Positions 52,801 to 61,994 of a stretch of 64,000 nucleotides of DNA are shown piece by piece. The stretch lies in NCBI GenBank assembly GCA_963726975.1, contig CAVSEK010000013.1:1028357-1092356 (forward strand), written 5' to 3'. The DNA comes from CAVSEK01 sp963726975 (GTDB lineage: Bacteria; Actinomycetota; Actinomycetes; Mycobacteriales; SCTD01). A program made the translations under genes and the position numbers. A model generated the notes under the pieces. It did not search any database and had not been told where the DNA came from. It was given only the letters and a program-made list of their open reading frames with translations. Numbering within the stretch: position 1 is the stretch's first letter; the number at the start of each line of letters is the position of its first letter.

Positions 52801-53174
52801 TGGTGCGCCGCTACCCCGACCTGATCGTGCAGGCGGTGAAGAACCAGGGCACCGTGCAGGACCCGGTGTTCGAGGCGGCCGGCTCGCCGCAGCAGACCGC
52901 GGAGCAGCTCTTCGCCGCCCACCTCGAGCCCGACGTCGCCCTGGTCGGGGTCGACCTGTCGATCGAGGAGCTCGACGACCCGTCGTGGTGGGTCCTCGTC
53001 GCCGAGCACCCCAGTGCCACCCGGTTCGACCGGCCGCGCGACGCCGACCTGCCCGCGGGCGCGCGCTTCCTCGACGTACCTGTCGGTGACGGGGCGGCCT
53101 TCGCCGCGGCCCGCCTGCACGACCCCGTGCGCGTGGCGTTCCAGGCGACGGACCTGATCGTGAGGGGAGGCTGA
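49866..53174 (+). CDS. Large conserved protein of unknown function (gene 2 of the quartet)
   Basis: An intact 1102-aa protein from ATG 49866, two bases after gene 1. Features: an acidic N-terminus (EEEYDESTVSIEEL), a beta-rich part with LPWTFSAARAEGSLRPWVALVV and LPVLDSWEFRTGPDGDFATLAL, then a helical C-terminal half with VRAHALEQLAAVADIT, PMYQALHDYDPDWLVPGLGLLPADD and SDEMGRELLWRNYPTDQRGTC. No signal peptide, membrane span, nucleotide-binding or protease motif. I recognise the WEFRTGPxGDF and LWRxYPTDQRG stretches from conserved uncharacterised bacterial proteins, but not a function. Cytoplasmic by appearance. Confidence 0.85.
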   Translation: MTELDKIAAQVVQTFDASVSNVVRDAFRLGVPPEEEYDESTVSIEELDFASFAVSGLAATADAPADGQVRSSSEVTIPLQDSAGGHDSAGTTVTLYGPGDVVGIDHDQIVRRYPAPGTLTAEETVLAHVELDRPELPWTFSAARAEGSLRPWVALVVAERSTVEWEARTGQLPVLRVPLDQLPPLEEAHLWAHAQAARSDAPLEVRLSPEYAPVNLSRLVSPRVLAQDTDYVAAVVPTTDVGARAGLGTTGGTLGPAWGPGGDDPVRLPVLDSWEFRTGPDGDFATLALRVEGIAAPYEVGRRHLDVSTPGRPMHRALDDDAAGAKQVLRCALFSPSPPPTPEAAQQETATWPDEMTAELRAELDRPAQVEGAEERTDGVPDLPIVGPRIYAALHRGSPTVTGTDWFAELNLAPTHRVVAGLGTRVVQRDQEQLMQAAWAQVGEVEKANRAIDLARLAELLAQRVHQRLGALEPGRLLQVAAPLASRVVLQPGRTLAAEVEASATPRAAVSGAFRRTTRPGGPLAGRAADDTRARVGTLVGQETLRDFTRLYRNPDGIGGLSPVAVASLDTLLVERAIDVPAPEVAAVLERASADAGPGLVAHLTDSSQWQAPAPGLDLGAQLVDRWSGVMLHEQPDPAIRAVRDQRVGPLAAELATSPRVERLEREGGLDVRRQLERHAIEINNQLVLDLVVPEGPVVRPQPGPLRPGPLQPGRLDLHRTSRHQPVGGDRVFLRDGHGLSQIDPEVLEPIARDDDPRVRAHALEQLAAVADITLSPILDRAGALTSDDLREQMVRLVDPGDLLSISTVPRPRVADVSPLLQTLAPSRTVRAALDRRLRLGDAVVAERWRLSPSIVPIRAAPHFERPMYQALHDYDPDWLVPGLGLLPADDFVTVLSTNSEFMEAFLVGLSDEMGRELLWRNYPTDQRGTCFRRFWDDRQDELAQLIHAFDHQPLGTHLAVGGTGGSDPRAVIVLKSELVRRYPDLIVQAVKNQGTVQDPVFEAAGSPQQTAEQLFAAHLEPDVALVGVDLSIEELDDPSWWVLVAEHPSATRFDRPRDADLPAGARFLDVPVGDGAAFAAARLHDPVRVAFQATDLIVRGG

Positions 53175-53175
53175 C

Positions 53176-56100
53176 ATGCCGGTCGACGTCCCTCAGGTGC
53201 TGGTCGACGCCCGGGCCGGCGTCTCCGACCTGATCGCCCGGCGCACGCGCGTGGTCGCGGACCGCGGTCGGCGCGTCGAGCTGCTCGAGATCGACCGTGA
53301 GCTGGGCTCGGTCCTCGACCGGTTCCGGATCGACCCGTGCGACGCCTCCCCCGATGTGCCGCTGGTGCTCCTGCCGGTGCGCGTGGAGACCAAGCTCGCC
53401 GCCGACGGCCGCACCCTGCGCGTGCGGATCACCCCCGACGAGGTGCACGTCGACGCGCTCACCCGCACGCTGACCGACGAGGAGCTGGCGGCGGGTCGCA
53501 CCTACTGGACCGCCCGCTGGGCAGGCGACGACCCGGCTGCCTGGCGCGACCTCGTCGAGGCCGTCACCGGGCGTCGGGCCGGGTGGGTCGCGCGGGCCAC
53601 GCGGCCGACCAACGCCGACCAGGCACCGGCGGTCGACCCGGTGTTCCCCGACCCTCCGACGGAGGTCGCGCGCGGGTCGGTCGCGCGGTGCCTGCCCGAC
53701 CGCTTCGTGGTGCGCGTCCACCCGACCGGGCAGGACCCCGTCACCGTCATCGGCGGACCGGTCGCACCGGACGTCGCCCTGTCCCCCCTCTCCTTCAGCG
53801 ACGACGACCTGGCCGAGGCGGCAGGCGGGCTCAAGGTGCCGGTCGGCTCGGAGTGGACCGTCGACTTCGAGGCCGCCAAGGCCGTCGGGCTCGGGGTCGA
53901 GGTCGAGCTCCCGGCCAACACCCGCCACGTGGACAAGATCGTCGTCGTGGGCACGCGCCGCTCGGTGTCCGAGGAGCAGAACGCCGCCGACCTGGCCGAG
54001 TTGTTCGAGAGCCACCGCTACAGCGACGGGTTCTCCGTCCTCGCTGCAGGGACGCCGACCAACAACGCCGAGGCCGAGCGCTCGCCCTACCAGCCGACCC
54101 GCGCGCCCTCTCCCCCGCCCTCGTCGCCGAGCCCGCGTCCGCGGACGCGCTCTCGCTGAGCTCCCTGCTCGGCCTCGCGGCCGAGGGCGTCGAGGACCTG
54201 CTCGAGCCGGGTGGCCCACGCTCGACCCTCGGTGACACGCAGCGCGACGCCAACACCGCGCTCTGGTACGCCACGTGGCACTCCACGCTCCGGAGGGTCG
54301 GCGACGCCGACGTCGAGGGCGTGACGCCCGGCCCGGTCGAGTCCGCACGCCGGGTGCACCGCGACCACGTCCGCGGGGCAGGGCACGCGCCCGCTGTGCT
54401 CCTGGGGGCGCAGCCCTACGGGGTGCTGCCGGTCACCGACCTCCGGGCGTGGGAGCCGCGACGCCACGAGATCACGGCGGTCCTGCTGCCCCTGGTCCGG
54501 CGCACGCTCGTCCGCTGGGTGGCCCGCTCCCGCACGCTGCCGCAGGTGCGGCCCGGGCACGACATCAGCGACGACGGGCTGCTCGACCTGATGGGCACCA
54601 GCCCGCTCTCGCAGTCGGTGCGCGCCCGTCCCGCCGTCGACGGACCGCAGGTCGCCGCGCTCGCGGCCGCGACCGGTGCCGACGCGGGCCGGCTCCAGGC
54701 CGAGCGAAAGCTCGCCCACGCGGTGCTCGCGCAGTACTCGGTCGGCGCGGCCACGAGGCGGCTCGCCCCCGCGCTGCACGACCAGAGCCGGTCGGTCGCG
54801 CTGCCGCTCGTCTCCGAGCGCGACGCCGAGGTGATCGCGGCGATCCTGGCCGACCAGGAGCCGCAGGTGGACAGCGTGCTGCAGGCGCTGCTCGACATCG
54901 CGTGGGACGAGGCCAAGGACGCCGTGCGCCGGGCCGCGCCGGCCGAGTACGTCCCGCCCCTCATCGACCTGGTGACGATCTCCCGCGACCTGATCGAGAT
55001 CGTGCGGCAGGCCGGCGACGGGGTGGCGCAGGTCGAGCCGGCGCGGCTGCACGAGGCCGCGGCCCAGATCCGGTCTGCCGTGCTCTTCGACGGTCAGCCC
55101 TCCGAGCCCCTGAGCCTGGCGGCGGTCGAGCCGATCGCCGAGACCCGCACCTCCCTGGCCCAGGTGGCGCTCGACCTGGGCGACACCCCGCAGGCGCGGT
55201 GGGTCGGGCAGGAGGCGATCGCCGGGCTGCTCACCGCGTTCGCCGCACGCGTCGAGGTCGCGGCCGCGATGAGCGCGCTGGGCGCAGCCCCGCTGGAGGA
55301 GCGCCGCACCGCGGTCGCCTCGGCGCTCGACGTCGCCTCGCACCGGGTCGACGCCTGGGCCACGGCGCTGGCCGCGTCGCGCACGACGACGGGGACCGCG
55401 GAGTCGACGGTCGGGGCCTTCGGCTACGTCGAGGACCTCGACCTCGCCGCCCCCGCGCGCACCCCGCAGGGCTGGATCCACGCGCCCAGCACGAGCCACG
55501 CCACCACCGCGGGCGTGCTGGCCAGCGCGCACCGCTCGCGCATCGGCGCCAAGGACGGCCAGGAGCCGTTCGCGATCGACCTGTCGAGCCGACGCGGCCC
55601 GGAGCTGCGGCGCGTGCTCGAGGGCGTGGCGGCCGGGCAGACCATCGGGGCGCTGCTGGGCTACCAGGTCGAGCGGGGCCTCACCGGCTCCGCCGCGAGG
55701 TTCCAGCTGAGCCTGCGCGAGATCGCCCCGCTGGAGACCGACGAGCTCGACAACGACCTCGCCGAAGCCGACCGCAGCGCCCGCGTGGCAGCGGCCAACG
55801 TCGTCGACGGCGTGGCCCTGCTGCGCGACTTCCCCGTCCAGCACGGGCTCCCGGGTCTGCGCGGCCGACTGGGCGAGACGCCGAAGAACGCCTACGTCGA
55901 CCAGTGGGCCCCGGTCACGGACGTCGAGTGGTCGGCCGTCGTCGCGGCGGTCAACGGCGCAGCCGCCACCCTCGACGCGGTCGCGGACGCGCTGCTCAGC
56001 GAGGCGGTCCTGCAGTACGCCACCGGCAACCCCGCCCGCGCCGCGGCGGCTCTCGACGCCATGTCGTCCGGCGGTGGCGTCGACCCGGACCTGGCCGTGC

Positions 56101-57674
56101 TCGCGACCCGCCAGACCGGTCGGGCGCTGACGCACGCGGTGATGGCGGTGCTGCCCGAGGACGCCACGGGATGGTCCACGACCCGGCCCCGTGCGATCGC
56201 CGACCCACGCCTCGAGGCGTGGGCCGCGCGCAGGCTCGGCGACCCGTCCCTGATCGTGGTCAGCGACGGGCCCGGTGGTCGCCTGACCCTCGACGCGGCC
56301 GGGATCGCCGCGCTGGACCTCGTGCTCGTCGACGACGTGCCCGCGCTCGCCCGGCTGCTGCGCTCGGCCCTCCCCGCGTTCGACTCGCTCGCCGAGACCC
56401 GGGGCGGCGACTGGCCCGTCGACGCGGTCCCGGTCGTCGCCGCGGCCACCCTCGCCGGCACCCTGCGCCGCCTCGTCTCCGGGGCCGCCCCGCTCGAGCC
56501 GTCGGACCTCACCCGCTCCGGCGTCGCACCCCAACGCGCCCTCGACCCCGACGAGCTGCTCGGCCGGTGCGACGCGCTCGTCGCCGCGCTCGACGCGGTC
56601 CTGGCAGCCGGCCAGGCCGCCGTGGCCGCGATCCCCGACACCCTCGCGGTCGAGGAGGACCAGGTCGCCGCGGTCACCGACGCCGTGGCCGGGCTCGCTG
56701 CCTTCGGCATCCCCCTCGTGCCCGACCCCGCGATCCCGGCCGACGTCGCGTGGGCCTGGGCCGCGTGGCAGGACGCAGTCGCCCGCCGGAGGCGTGCGAC
56801 GTCACTGCTGGCCGCCGTACGCGAGCCGCGCGGGACGCCGCGCTCCGCGACCGAGGTGCTCGACGCGGCGACCGCCGTGATGGGGGCCGTGCTCGGCGAG
56901 GGGTTCCGCCCGCTGCCGGTGCTGCGTCCGGTGGGTGCGACCGACGACTTCGTGCAGGCGCTGACCTCGCCCGCGTTCGCGGCTCCCCCCGCGGCTGCGG
57001 TCCACGCGTTCGTGCGCGACCACGCGACCGTGCGCGCGGGGATGGGCCGACTCGCCGAGGCCCGGCTGATCGGGCGCGCCCTCGGCCGACCACCGGCTCT
57101 GACCGTCGTACAGCTCACCGAGCGGGACGGCGCCGGCCCCGCCGCGGGCACCGACCGGTGGCTCGCCGGACCCCTGCCCGACGACCAGCCGTGGCCACAG
57201 CACAGCGCGACGCACGTCGTCGCGGAGCTCGCCGGGGGCCCGGGGGCGTACGCCGGCGGGCTGGCCGGGTTCTCCTTCGACGGGTGGGCCGAGCAGCTGC
57301 CGTTCCAGCCCGACCCGCGCGCGTTCGACCCGGCCGCGGCGGACAACCCGCTGCGCGCGGCGCGGGCCACGACCGGCCTCGCCGTCCAGGCCGACCAGTC
57401 CTCGGCACGGGCCCCGCAGGTGATCCTGTCCGCGGTCTCTCCCGACGGGCGCCGGTGGACCACCGACTCGGTCGTCGAGACCGTGCTCGCCGCGGTCGAC
57501 CTGGCACGCGCGCGCCTGGTGACCCTGGAGAAGGTGCCGGGCGACGCGGCCGTGCTGCCGGCCATCTACGTCGCGAGTCCGTGGCTGCAGGCCCGCAAGG
57601 GGCTGCAGTTCACCGACGTCGCACGCATCGCGTGGGCCAGCGTCCCCTACCGGTTCACCTCGGAGGTGCCGTGA
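53176..57674 (+). CDS. Very large conserved protein of unknown function (gene 3 of the quartet; one frameshift)
   Basis: From ATG 53176, one base after gene 2. The first 300 residues (PVLLPVRVETKLAADG.. style opening, VRITPDEVHVDALT, YWTARWAGDDPAAWRDLVEA) run to about 54102, where one base is missing; the other frame continues to 57672-57674, giving about 1499 aa. The body is alpha-helical and Ala-rich with QPYGVLPVTDL, TPQGWIHAPSTSHATTAGVL and RFQLSLREIAPLETD; the end has VIPLSAVSPDGRRW-like beta-strands and ALVTLEKV..LPAIYVASPW. No catalytic or export motif. Known to me only as an uncharacterised family that accompanies genes 2 and 4. The rest of the frame is clean, so error is likely. Confidence 0.8.
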
Positions 57675-59422
57675 TGGCCGGCACGATCGACCCGCTCTCG
57701 CTCGTGGCGACCGAGCTGCACCCCGACCTGCTCCGCATCGCCGACCTGATCGGCGTCGAGCCTCCCGCGATGGTGCGGCTGGAGCCCGACTCGACCACCG
57801 GCGACCCGGGCCCGGGCGCGGAGGCCCGCATCGCCGACCCCGCGTGGATGCTCGGGCGGCAGTGGCAGCTCGGGGAGCTGACCGGTGAGAACGCCGGCAC
57901 CGTCGTCGCGGTCGAGGTCGCCGCCCGGGCCCTGCCGATCACCGGGTGGGCGCCGCTCGACGAGTCGACCTCGCTGGACACGGCGGACTGGAGGCCGTGG
58001 CACGAGGGGGCGCTGCTCGAGGAGCTGGTGCAGGACGTGGACGGCTTCGGGCCCTCGTCCGGGCTGCGTCAGCGCGCCGAGGCCGGGGCGCAGCTGCTCG
58101 ACCTGCTGGAGGAGGCCGACGAGTCGGCGCTGGCCGCCACGATCACGGCCGCCCACCCGCTCGCCCTCGACCCGGACGCCTCCGACCCGACCTCGGCGCT
58201 CGACCCCCAGGGCCCCCGCCTGCTGCGGGTGCTGGGCGGCGCCTTCCCCGACGGCGCCGCGGTGCTGGCTGCCCTGGACTCCGGGGATGCTCCGTGGCTG
58301 GCCTCTGCTCCCGCCACGGCCCGTTCGGTCCTCGCCTCCTGGCGCACCTGGCTCGTCGGCGCCCCGTCGGGCGGGGCGTGGTCGACCGAGCGTCTGGAGT
58401 ACCGCTTCGCCCTGCGGTTCGGCGGCGACGGGGACGGCGGGCCGGCGTACTTCCGGGCGACGCAGTACGGCTCGGCCCAGGTGCGCTGGAGCGACCTGGA
58501 GTGGGTGCCGGACGCCTCGCCCGCCGTCGCGGGTGCGCTGCACGGGGCGCCGGTCGACACCGTCGCGACGATGCTGGCGACACCGCTGCGGTATCCGGGC
58601 ATGCCCGCCGACCGCTACTGGCAGCTCGAGGACGGACGCGTCGACCTCAACGCCATCGAGGCGCAGGCGACCGACCTCGCGCGGCTGTGCCTGGCCGAGT
58701 TCGCGATGACCTCCGGCGACGACTGGCTCGGCGTCCCCGTGGACGGCCTGCTCGGCGCGGCGAACCAGATCCGCTCGGTCGAGCTGCTCGACAACTACGG
58801 CGACCGCGTGGTCTGCCCCGAGCTCACCGACCGCGGCTTCACGATGTACGGCGTCTCGTCCGCCCGTGGAGACCGGTTCCCCGGCATCGTCCTCCCGCCC
58901 GTCGCCGACGGCGTGCTGGTGGGCGACGCCGTCGAGGAGATCCTGTTCCTGCGCGACGAGGTGGCCAACATGGCCTGGGCGATCGAGCAGACCGTCCTCG
59001 CCCCGTCCGGCACCCCCCGGTCACGCTCCAACGAGCCGCCCCCGCCGCCCGACCCCTGGCCGGCGCACCTCACCCCCGAGGAGCGCGTCTACCGTCTCCA
59101 GACGGCGGTCCCTGCGCACTGGATCCCGCTCGTGCCGGTCTCCCTGCGCGCGGGGGCGATCTCGCTGCGCAAGGGGGCGCTGCTGCGCGACGACGTCGCG
59201 GTCGAGCCGGTCGGCGTGACGCTCGAGCCGACGCCGCTGACGTTCCCCGGCGAGGAGCTGCCTCGGGAGGGCGTGGCCCTGCGCGCGGTCCCGGTTCTCG
59301 CTCGACGTGCCGACGGCACGTACGTGCGTTGGACGGCCTACCGGGTGCGGACCGGGCGCGGCGAGGTCAGCAGCCGGCTGGCCTGGGACTCGGCCCTCGC
59401 CATCACGGAGCTCCGACGCTGA
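57674..59422 (+). CDS. Conserved protein of unknown function with DPxWMLxRQWQxGE motif (gene 4 of the quartet)
   Basis: An intact 582-aa protein from ATG 57674, sharing one base with gene 3's stop. Near residue 55 it has RIADPAWMLGRQWQLGELTG, a strikingly conserved-looking stretch; later YRFALRFGG, DRYWQLEDGRVDLNAIEAQ, the acidic LLDNYGDRVVCPELTDRGF, FLRDEVANMAWAIEQTV and VYRLQTAVPAHWIPLVPV. Mixed alpha/beta, no signal peptide or membrane span. I know similar sequences only as hypothetical proteins. It ends the operon; a hairpin follows 15 bases later. Confidence 0.85.
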   Translation: MAGTIDPLSLVATELHPDLLRIADLIGVEPPAMVRLEPDSTTGDPGPGAEARIADPAWMLGRQWQLGELTGENAGTVVAVEVAARALPITGWAPLDESTSLDTADWRPWHEGALLEELVQDVDGFGPSSGLRQRAEAGAQLLDLLEEADESALAATITAAHPLALDPDASDPTSALDPQGPRLLRVLGGAFPDGAAVLAALDSGDAPWLASAPATARSVLASWRTWLVGAPSGGAWSTERLEYRFALRFGGDGDGGPAYFRATQYGSAQVRWSDLEWVPDASPAVAGALHGAPVDTVATMLATPLRYPGMPADRYWQLEDGRVDLNAIEAQATDLARLCLAEFAMTSGDDWLGVPVDGLLGAANQIRSVELLDNYGDRVVCPELTDRGFTMYGVSSARGDRFPGIVLPPVADGVLVGDAVEEILFLRDEVANMAWAIEQTVLAPSGTPRSRSNEPPPPPDPWPAHLTPEERVYRLQTAVPAHWIPLVPVSLRAGAISLRKGALLRDDVAVEPVGVTLEPTPLTFPGEELPREGVALRAVPVLARRADGTYVRWTAYRVRTGRGEVSSRLAWDSALAITELRR

Positions 59423-59436
59423 TCGATCGGCGCCGC

Positions 59437-59453
59437 CCCCGTCCTCGACGGGG
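59437..59453 (+). terminator. Hairpin after the large-protein operon
   Basis: CCCCGTC (59437-59443) and GACGGGG (59447-59453) form a perfect 7-bp stem with a three-base loop, flanked by GCCG/TGGC that can extend it. It lies 14 bases after the last gene of the operon. Confidence 0.6.
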
Positions 59454-59702
59454 CTGGCGTCTGCTGTCCCAGGGACGTTTCAAGCGTCTCGCGTGCGACG
59501 GAGGCGGCTCCTCCCGGCAGCTGCTGCTCCGGTGGACGGTCGCGCCACCCGACATGGGCTGAAGAGGTCCGTCGGGCGTCACGCAGTCCCCCACCTGACG
59601 GCTGGTCCTGCCACGTGGCTGCCTGGTGCTCGGTCAGGCGTTCCTTCCCTGCGTGGTGTCCGCGAAGGACGGCGTGCCGGGAGGGTGGCCTGGTCCGCTG
59701 TG

Positions 59703-60018
59703 TCAGAGGCACCCGCCGGTCCGCAGCGCCAGGTGCACGTGCCGCGCGTAGCCGGCGAAGGTCGTCGACCGGACGGTCGTCTCCGCGGCCGGCAGCCAGC
59801 GCTCGGTGAGGTACGCCCCCACGGTCATCCGGGTCGGCTCGACGTAGCTGCCGTCGTAGCGCGCCGCCAGCAGGGCTGCCAGCGCCCGCTGCGCTTCCCG
59901 CTTGGTCGCGTAGCCCGAGTGCCACTTCTGCCGCCGCCGGCGGCACCCGTTCCGGTTCCAGATCGAGCACCACGTACCAGGTCTTGGAGTCCTTCTTCTG
60001 CACCACGCTGCCGCGCAC
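59703..60018 (-). pseudogene. Tyrosine-recombinase (integrase) N-terminal remnant
   Basis: From GTG 60018 (GGAGAGG upstream) the frame gives RGSVVQKKDSKTWYVVLD, the usual N-terminal beta strands of actinophage-type integrases, then needs one frame change near 59960; the other frame continues RRQKWHSGYATKREAQRALAALL, SYVEPTRMTVGAYLTERWLPAAE and FAGYARHVHLAL, the core-binding SAM-like domain, and stops at 59703-59705. The catalytic domain with the R-H-R-Y residues is gone. It lies 110 bp from a tRNA-Met 3' half, so it is the remnant of the integrase that used that site. Confidence 0.75.
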
Positions 60019-60127
60019 GACGCCGCCTCTCCAGGACCTCTGTGAGAGGTCTGTGAGAAGTCTGGCTGTCCGACGGCTCAAGATCTCGAGCTGTCCACAG
60101 GCCGCACCGCTCTGACCTGCAACTTTG

Positions 60128-60176
60128 CCGTGGGGCGGGTGGGGCTCGAACCCACGACCGAGAGATTATGAGACGG
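60128..60176 (-). other. tRNA-Met 3' half, probable attachment-site (att) scar
   Basis: On the minus strand the sequence reads CTCATAA (Met anticodon loop), then TCTCTCGG, GGTC, T-arm GTGGG-TTCGAGC-CCCAC, acceptor strand CCGCCCC and discriminator A. The 5' half is absent: the anticodon stem's other strand does not pair and there is no D-arm. Site-specific elements often insert in the anticodon-to-3'-end part of tRNA genes and leave such a copy at the far end. With the integrase remnant next to it, this is best read as attL or attR. The intact tRNA-Met must be elsewhere. Confidence 0.72.
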
Positions 60177-60564
60177 AGAGGCCCCATTCCTTTCTGGGTC
60201 GATGGGTATCGTTCTGGCAGGTCGAGACCCGTGCAGGTTGCCATGCCGTGGCGCCGGGTGCAACGGCGTCTCAGGCAGTTGTGAGCATTCTGTGAGCGAG
60301 GGCCATGCCTGTTTCTCCGTCAGGCGTGGGGGTGGGCCTGCTGTCTAAGGGTCGGAACGCGCCCTTGACGGCCCGCCCGGCCTCCCGGGCGACGACCGCG
60401 ACCGGCGCCGCTCAGCCCGCCGGATCGCCGCCGCCGGGTCCCCGCGGGAGGAGTGGCTGCGAGACTTCGACTACGCCGCGAACCCGCACATTCAACGCGC
60501 CGCCATCGCCCTGAACCGCCCTGGGCTCCTTGGAGGCTCTCACCTTGTCAGCGAGGACGGAGTC
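60177..60564. other. Gene-free stretch between att scar and IS3 remnant
   Basis: No convincing gene on either strand. The left part (60177-60300) is AT-richer than most of the window and includes GTGAGCATTCTGTGAGCGAG, short direct GTGAG repeats that mirror CTGTGAGAGGTCTGTGAGAAG at 60039-60060 on the other side of the scar. These repeats could be recombinase arm sites. The right part (60360-60540) is GC-rich without coding signal. Confidence 0.45.
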
Positions 60565-60770
60565 ATGGGGAACACAGATGCGGCCGGGAAGTCGGCGAAG
60601 CCGACCAGCCACCGGTACAGCGATGCCGAGAAGGGCGGCGCGGTCCGCTTGGTGCGGCAGCTGCGCAAGGAGGCGGAACCTCGCACGGGACGGTCAAGCG
60701 GGTCGCCGACCAGCTCGCGTGTGCGTCGAGTCGCTGCGGCCGGAAATGCCGCGGCGCCAACCCTCGAGGA
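60565..60770 (+). pseudogene. IS3-family transposase OrfA remnant
   Basis: From ATG 60565: GNTDAAGKSAKPTSHRYSDA, then EKGGAVRLVRQLRKEAE and, after a frame change near 60682, HGTVKRVADQLA, the helix-turn-helix N-terminus of IS3-type OrfA (pattern HGTVKRVADQLGxGVESxR). A second change near 60715 gives VESLRPEMPRR. The following zinc-like and OrfB parts are missing and the anti-sigma-like gene begins on the other strand soon after. Clearly a broken insertion sequence. Confidence 0.65.
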
Positions 60771-60781
60771 TGCGTCCTCGA

Positions 60782-61501
60782 CTACCCGTTGGCCGGCGCG
60801 GGAAGTCCGGGAGCGTGTACCACGAAGAATCCGTCCCCCAAGCGCTCTCGTAGCACGCGGTCGGCCTGTGCGAGGTCTCCAGCTACCTCCACTCTCAACA
60901 ATCCTCGAGCAGGGTCGGGACCGTAGGAGGCAACCATGACTCCCGCGGCATGCACAGCCCCTTCCTCGGCGTTCAGACGGTCGCCGAGGGCATGCAGAGC
61001 GCCCTCGTCCAGGTCCCCGGTCTCCGGGCTTCCGCCCAGTTCCAAGTTGTAGTACGAGACGGTTGCGACGCAGGACACGAACGCTGAGTCCGCCTCGGCC
61101 TCGGCGTGAACTTGGAACTCGGGAGGAGATGCATCAGGCTTCTTGCTGTAAGTCACTCCCGGCATAGTTAGACAGTGACCCAACGCGTGCTGCGTCCCTG
61201 GCGCACTTGCGCCGCCAACATCAGAGCGCACTCTGTAGTCGACGGAGGTGCCCGGCGGGGACTCTTCGGAGCCTTGTAGTTCCTGGCTGGCGGTTCGCGC
61301 CGCCCTACTGCCGCCAGCAAAGAGCACAGTCGCGCTACCTACCGCGACAACTGACAACGCCGCCGCACAAGCCAGGATGCTGACGAGCGTCCGGCGGCGC
61401 CGGCGCGCTCGACTCAGCGCCTGTAGTTCGGGGAAACGCGGGCCGGCCTCCGGTGTGTAGCTGTCGACTTCCCCAAGTACAGCTCTTTGAAGTTCACTCA
61501 T
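60782..61501 (-). CDS. Single-span membrane protein, putative anti-sigma or sigma-linked factor
   Basis: A 239-aa protein from ATG 61501. Residues 1-36 are cytoplasmic and basic (RRRRR), 37-60 are a transmembrane helix (LVSILACAAALSVVAVGSATVLF), and about 180 residues follow outside with two cysteines (HALGHCLTM, SCVATVSYY). The ATG overlaps the sigma-factor stop by eight bases, a layout typical of sigma/anti-sigma pairs. The usual zinc-binding HxxxCxxC motif of anti-sigma factors is not present, so its role as a sensor is inferred from position. GC and codon use are lower than in the rest of the window. Confidence 0.62.
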   Translation of the reverse strand: MSELQRAVLGEVDSYTPEAGPRFPELQALSRARRRRRTLVSILACAAALSVVAVGSATVLFAGGSRAARTASQELQGSEESPPGTSVDYRVRSDVGGASAPGTQHALGHCLTMPGVTYSKKPDASPPEFQVHAEAEADSAFVSCVATVSYYNLELGGSPETGDLDEGALHALGDRLNAEEGAVHAAGVMVASYGPDPARGLLRVEVAGDLAQADRVLRERLGDGFFVVHAPGLPAPANG

Positions 61502-61994
61502 TTACGGGGGCGTCCTCTCTTAACAGTGGAGCGAGAGCTGACCGAGCTCGTGAAAGGCGGGACTTGACCGTTCCGGTCGGTACATCTAGTTGGTGCGCGA
61601 TCTCGGTGGTAGAGAATCCTAACTCGCTGAGGACGACCACCTCGCGCTGTTGTACCGGCAGTGCCGACAGCGCCCTATGCATGTCGACCACTGCACTACT
61701 CGGAGGCGCAACGTGGCCCGCTCGCGCAAGGCGGACGGCGGCGCGTACGCCATTTCGGACCTTCCTCCGGCGGTTTGAAAGGTAACCCAAGGACACTTTG
61801 AGGACCCACGCCTCCGGGTTGTCGTACGTCCCAACTCGGGGCCATTGGTCGATGGCACGAAGGAAGGCGTCCTGCACGACCTCCTCGGCTAGGTGCTTGT
61901 CTTGCGCGACAGCACCGACGATCCCAACAAGGCGCGCGTAGGATGCCCGGTAGAACTCGCTTAGATCCCGAGCGTCCCTGCGTGTGTCGTCCAC
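61494..61994 (-). CDS. ECF-type RNA polymerase sigma factor (SigE-like family)
   Basis: From GTG 61994 it gives 166 aa. Sigma region 2: LSEFYRASYARLVGIVGAV, HLAEEVVQDAFLRAIDQW; region 4: LSALPVQQREVVVLSELGFSTTEIAHQLDVPTGTVKSRLSRARSAL. It lacks any N-terminal or C-terminal extra domain, as in extracytoplasmic-function sigma factors. It is translationally coupled to the membrane protein gene downstream. The frame stays open upstream to 62357, but that part does not look like a sigma factor, so the GTG is preferred. Located in the lower-GC island. Confidence 0.87.
   Translation of the reverse strand: MDDTRRDARDLSEFYRASYARLVGIVGAVAQDKHLAEEVVQDAFLRAIDQWPRVGTYDNPEAWVLKVSLGYLSNRRRKVRNGVRAAVRLARAGHVAPPSSAVVDMHRALSALPVQQREVVVLSELGFSTTEIAHQLDVPTGTVKSRLSRARSALAPLLREDAPVNE

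Noticed and set aside
54087..56534. 815-codon minus-strand open frame opposite gene 3 of the quartet
   Set aside because: Composition (Arg, Gly, Asp, Val of antisense GC-rich codons) and lack of any motif mark it as antisense noise.
46771..59422. Phage-tail or contractile-injection interpretation of the quartet
   Set aside because: No sheath, tube, baseplate, ATPase or spike signatures are visible in any of the four proteins, so I do not assign it.
60128..60260. A complete tRNA-Met gene
   Set aside because: No D-arm and no pairing 5' acceptor or anticodon-stem strand can be found upstream; only the 3' half is present.
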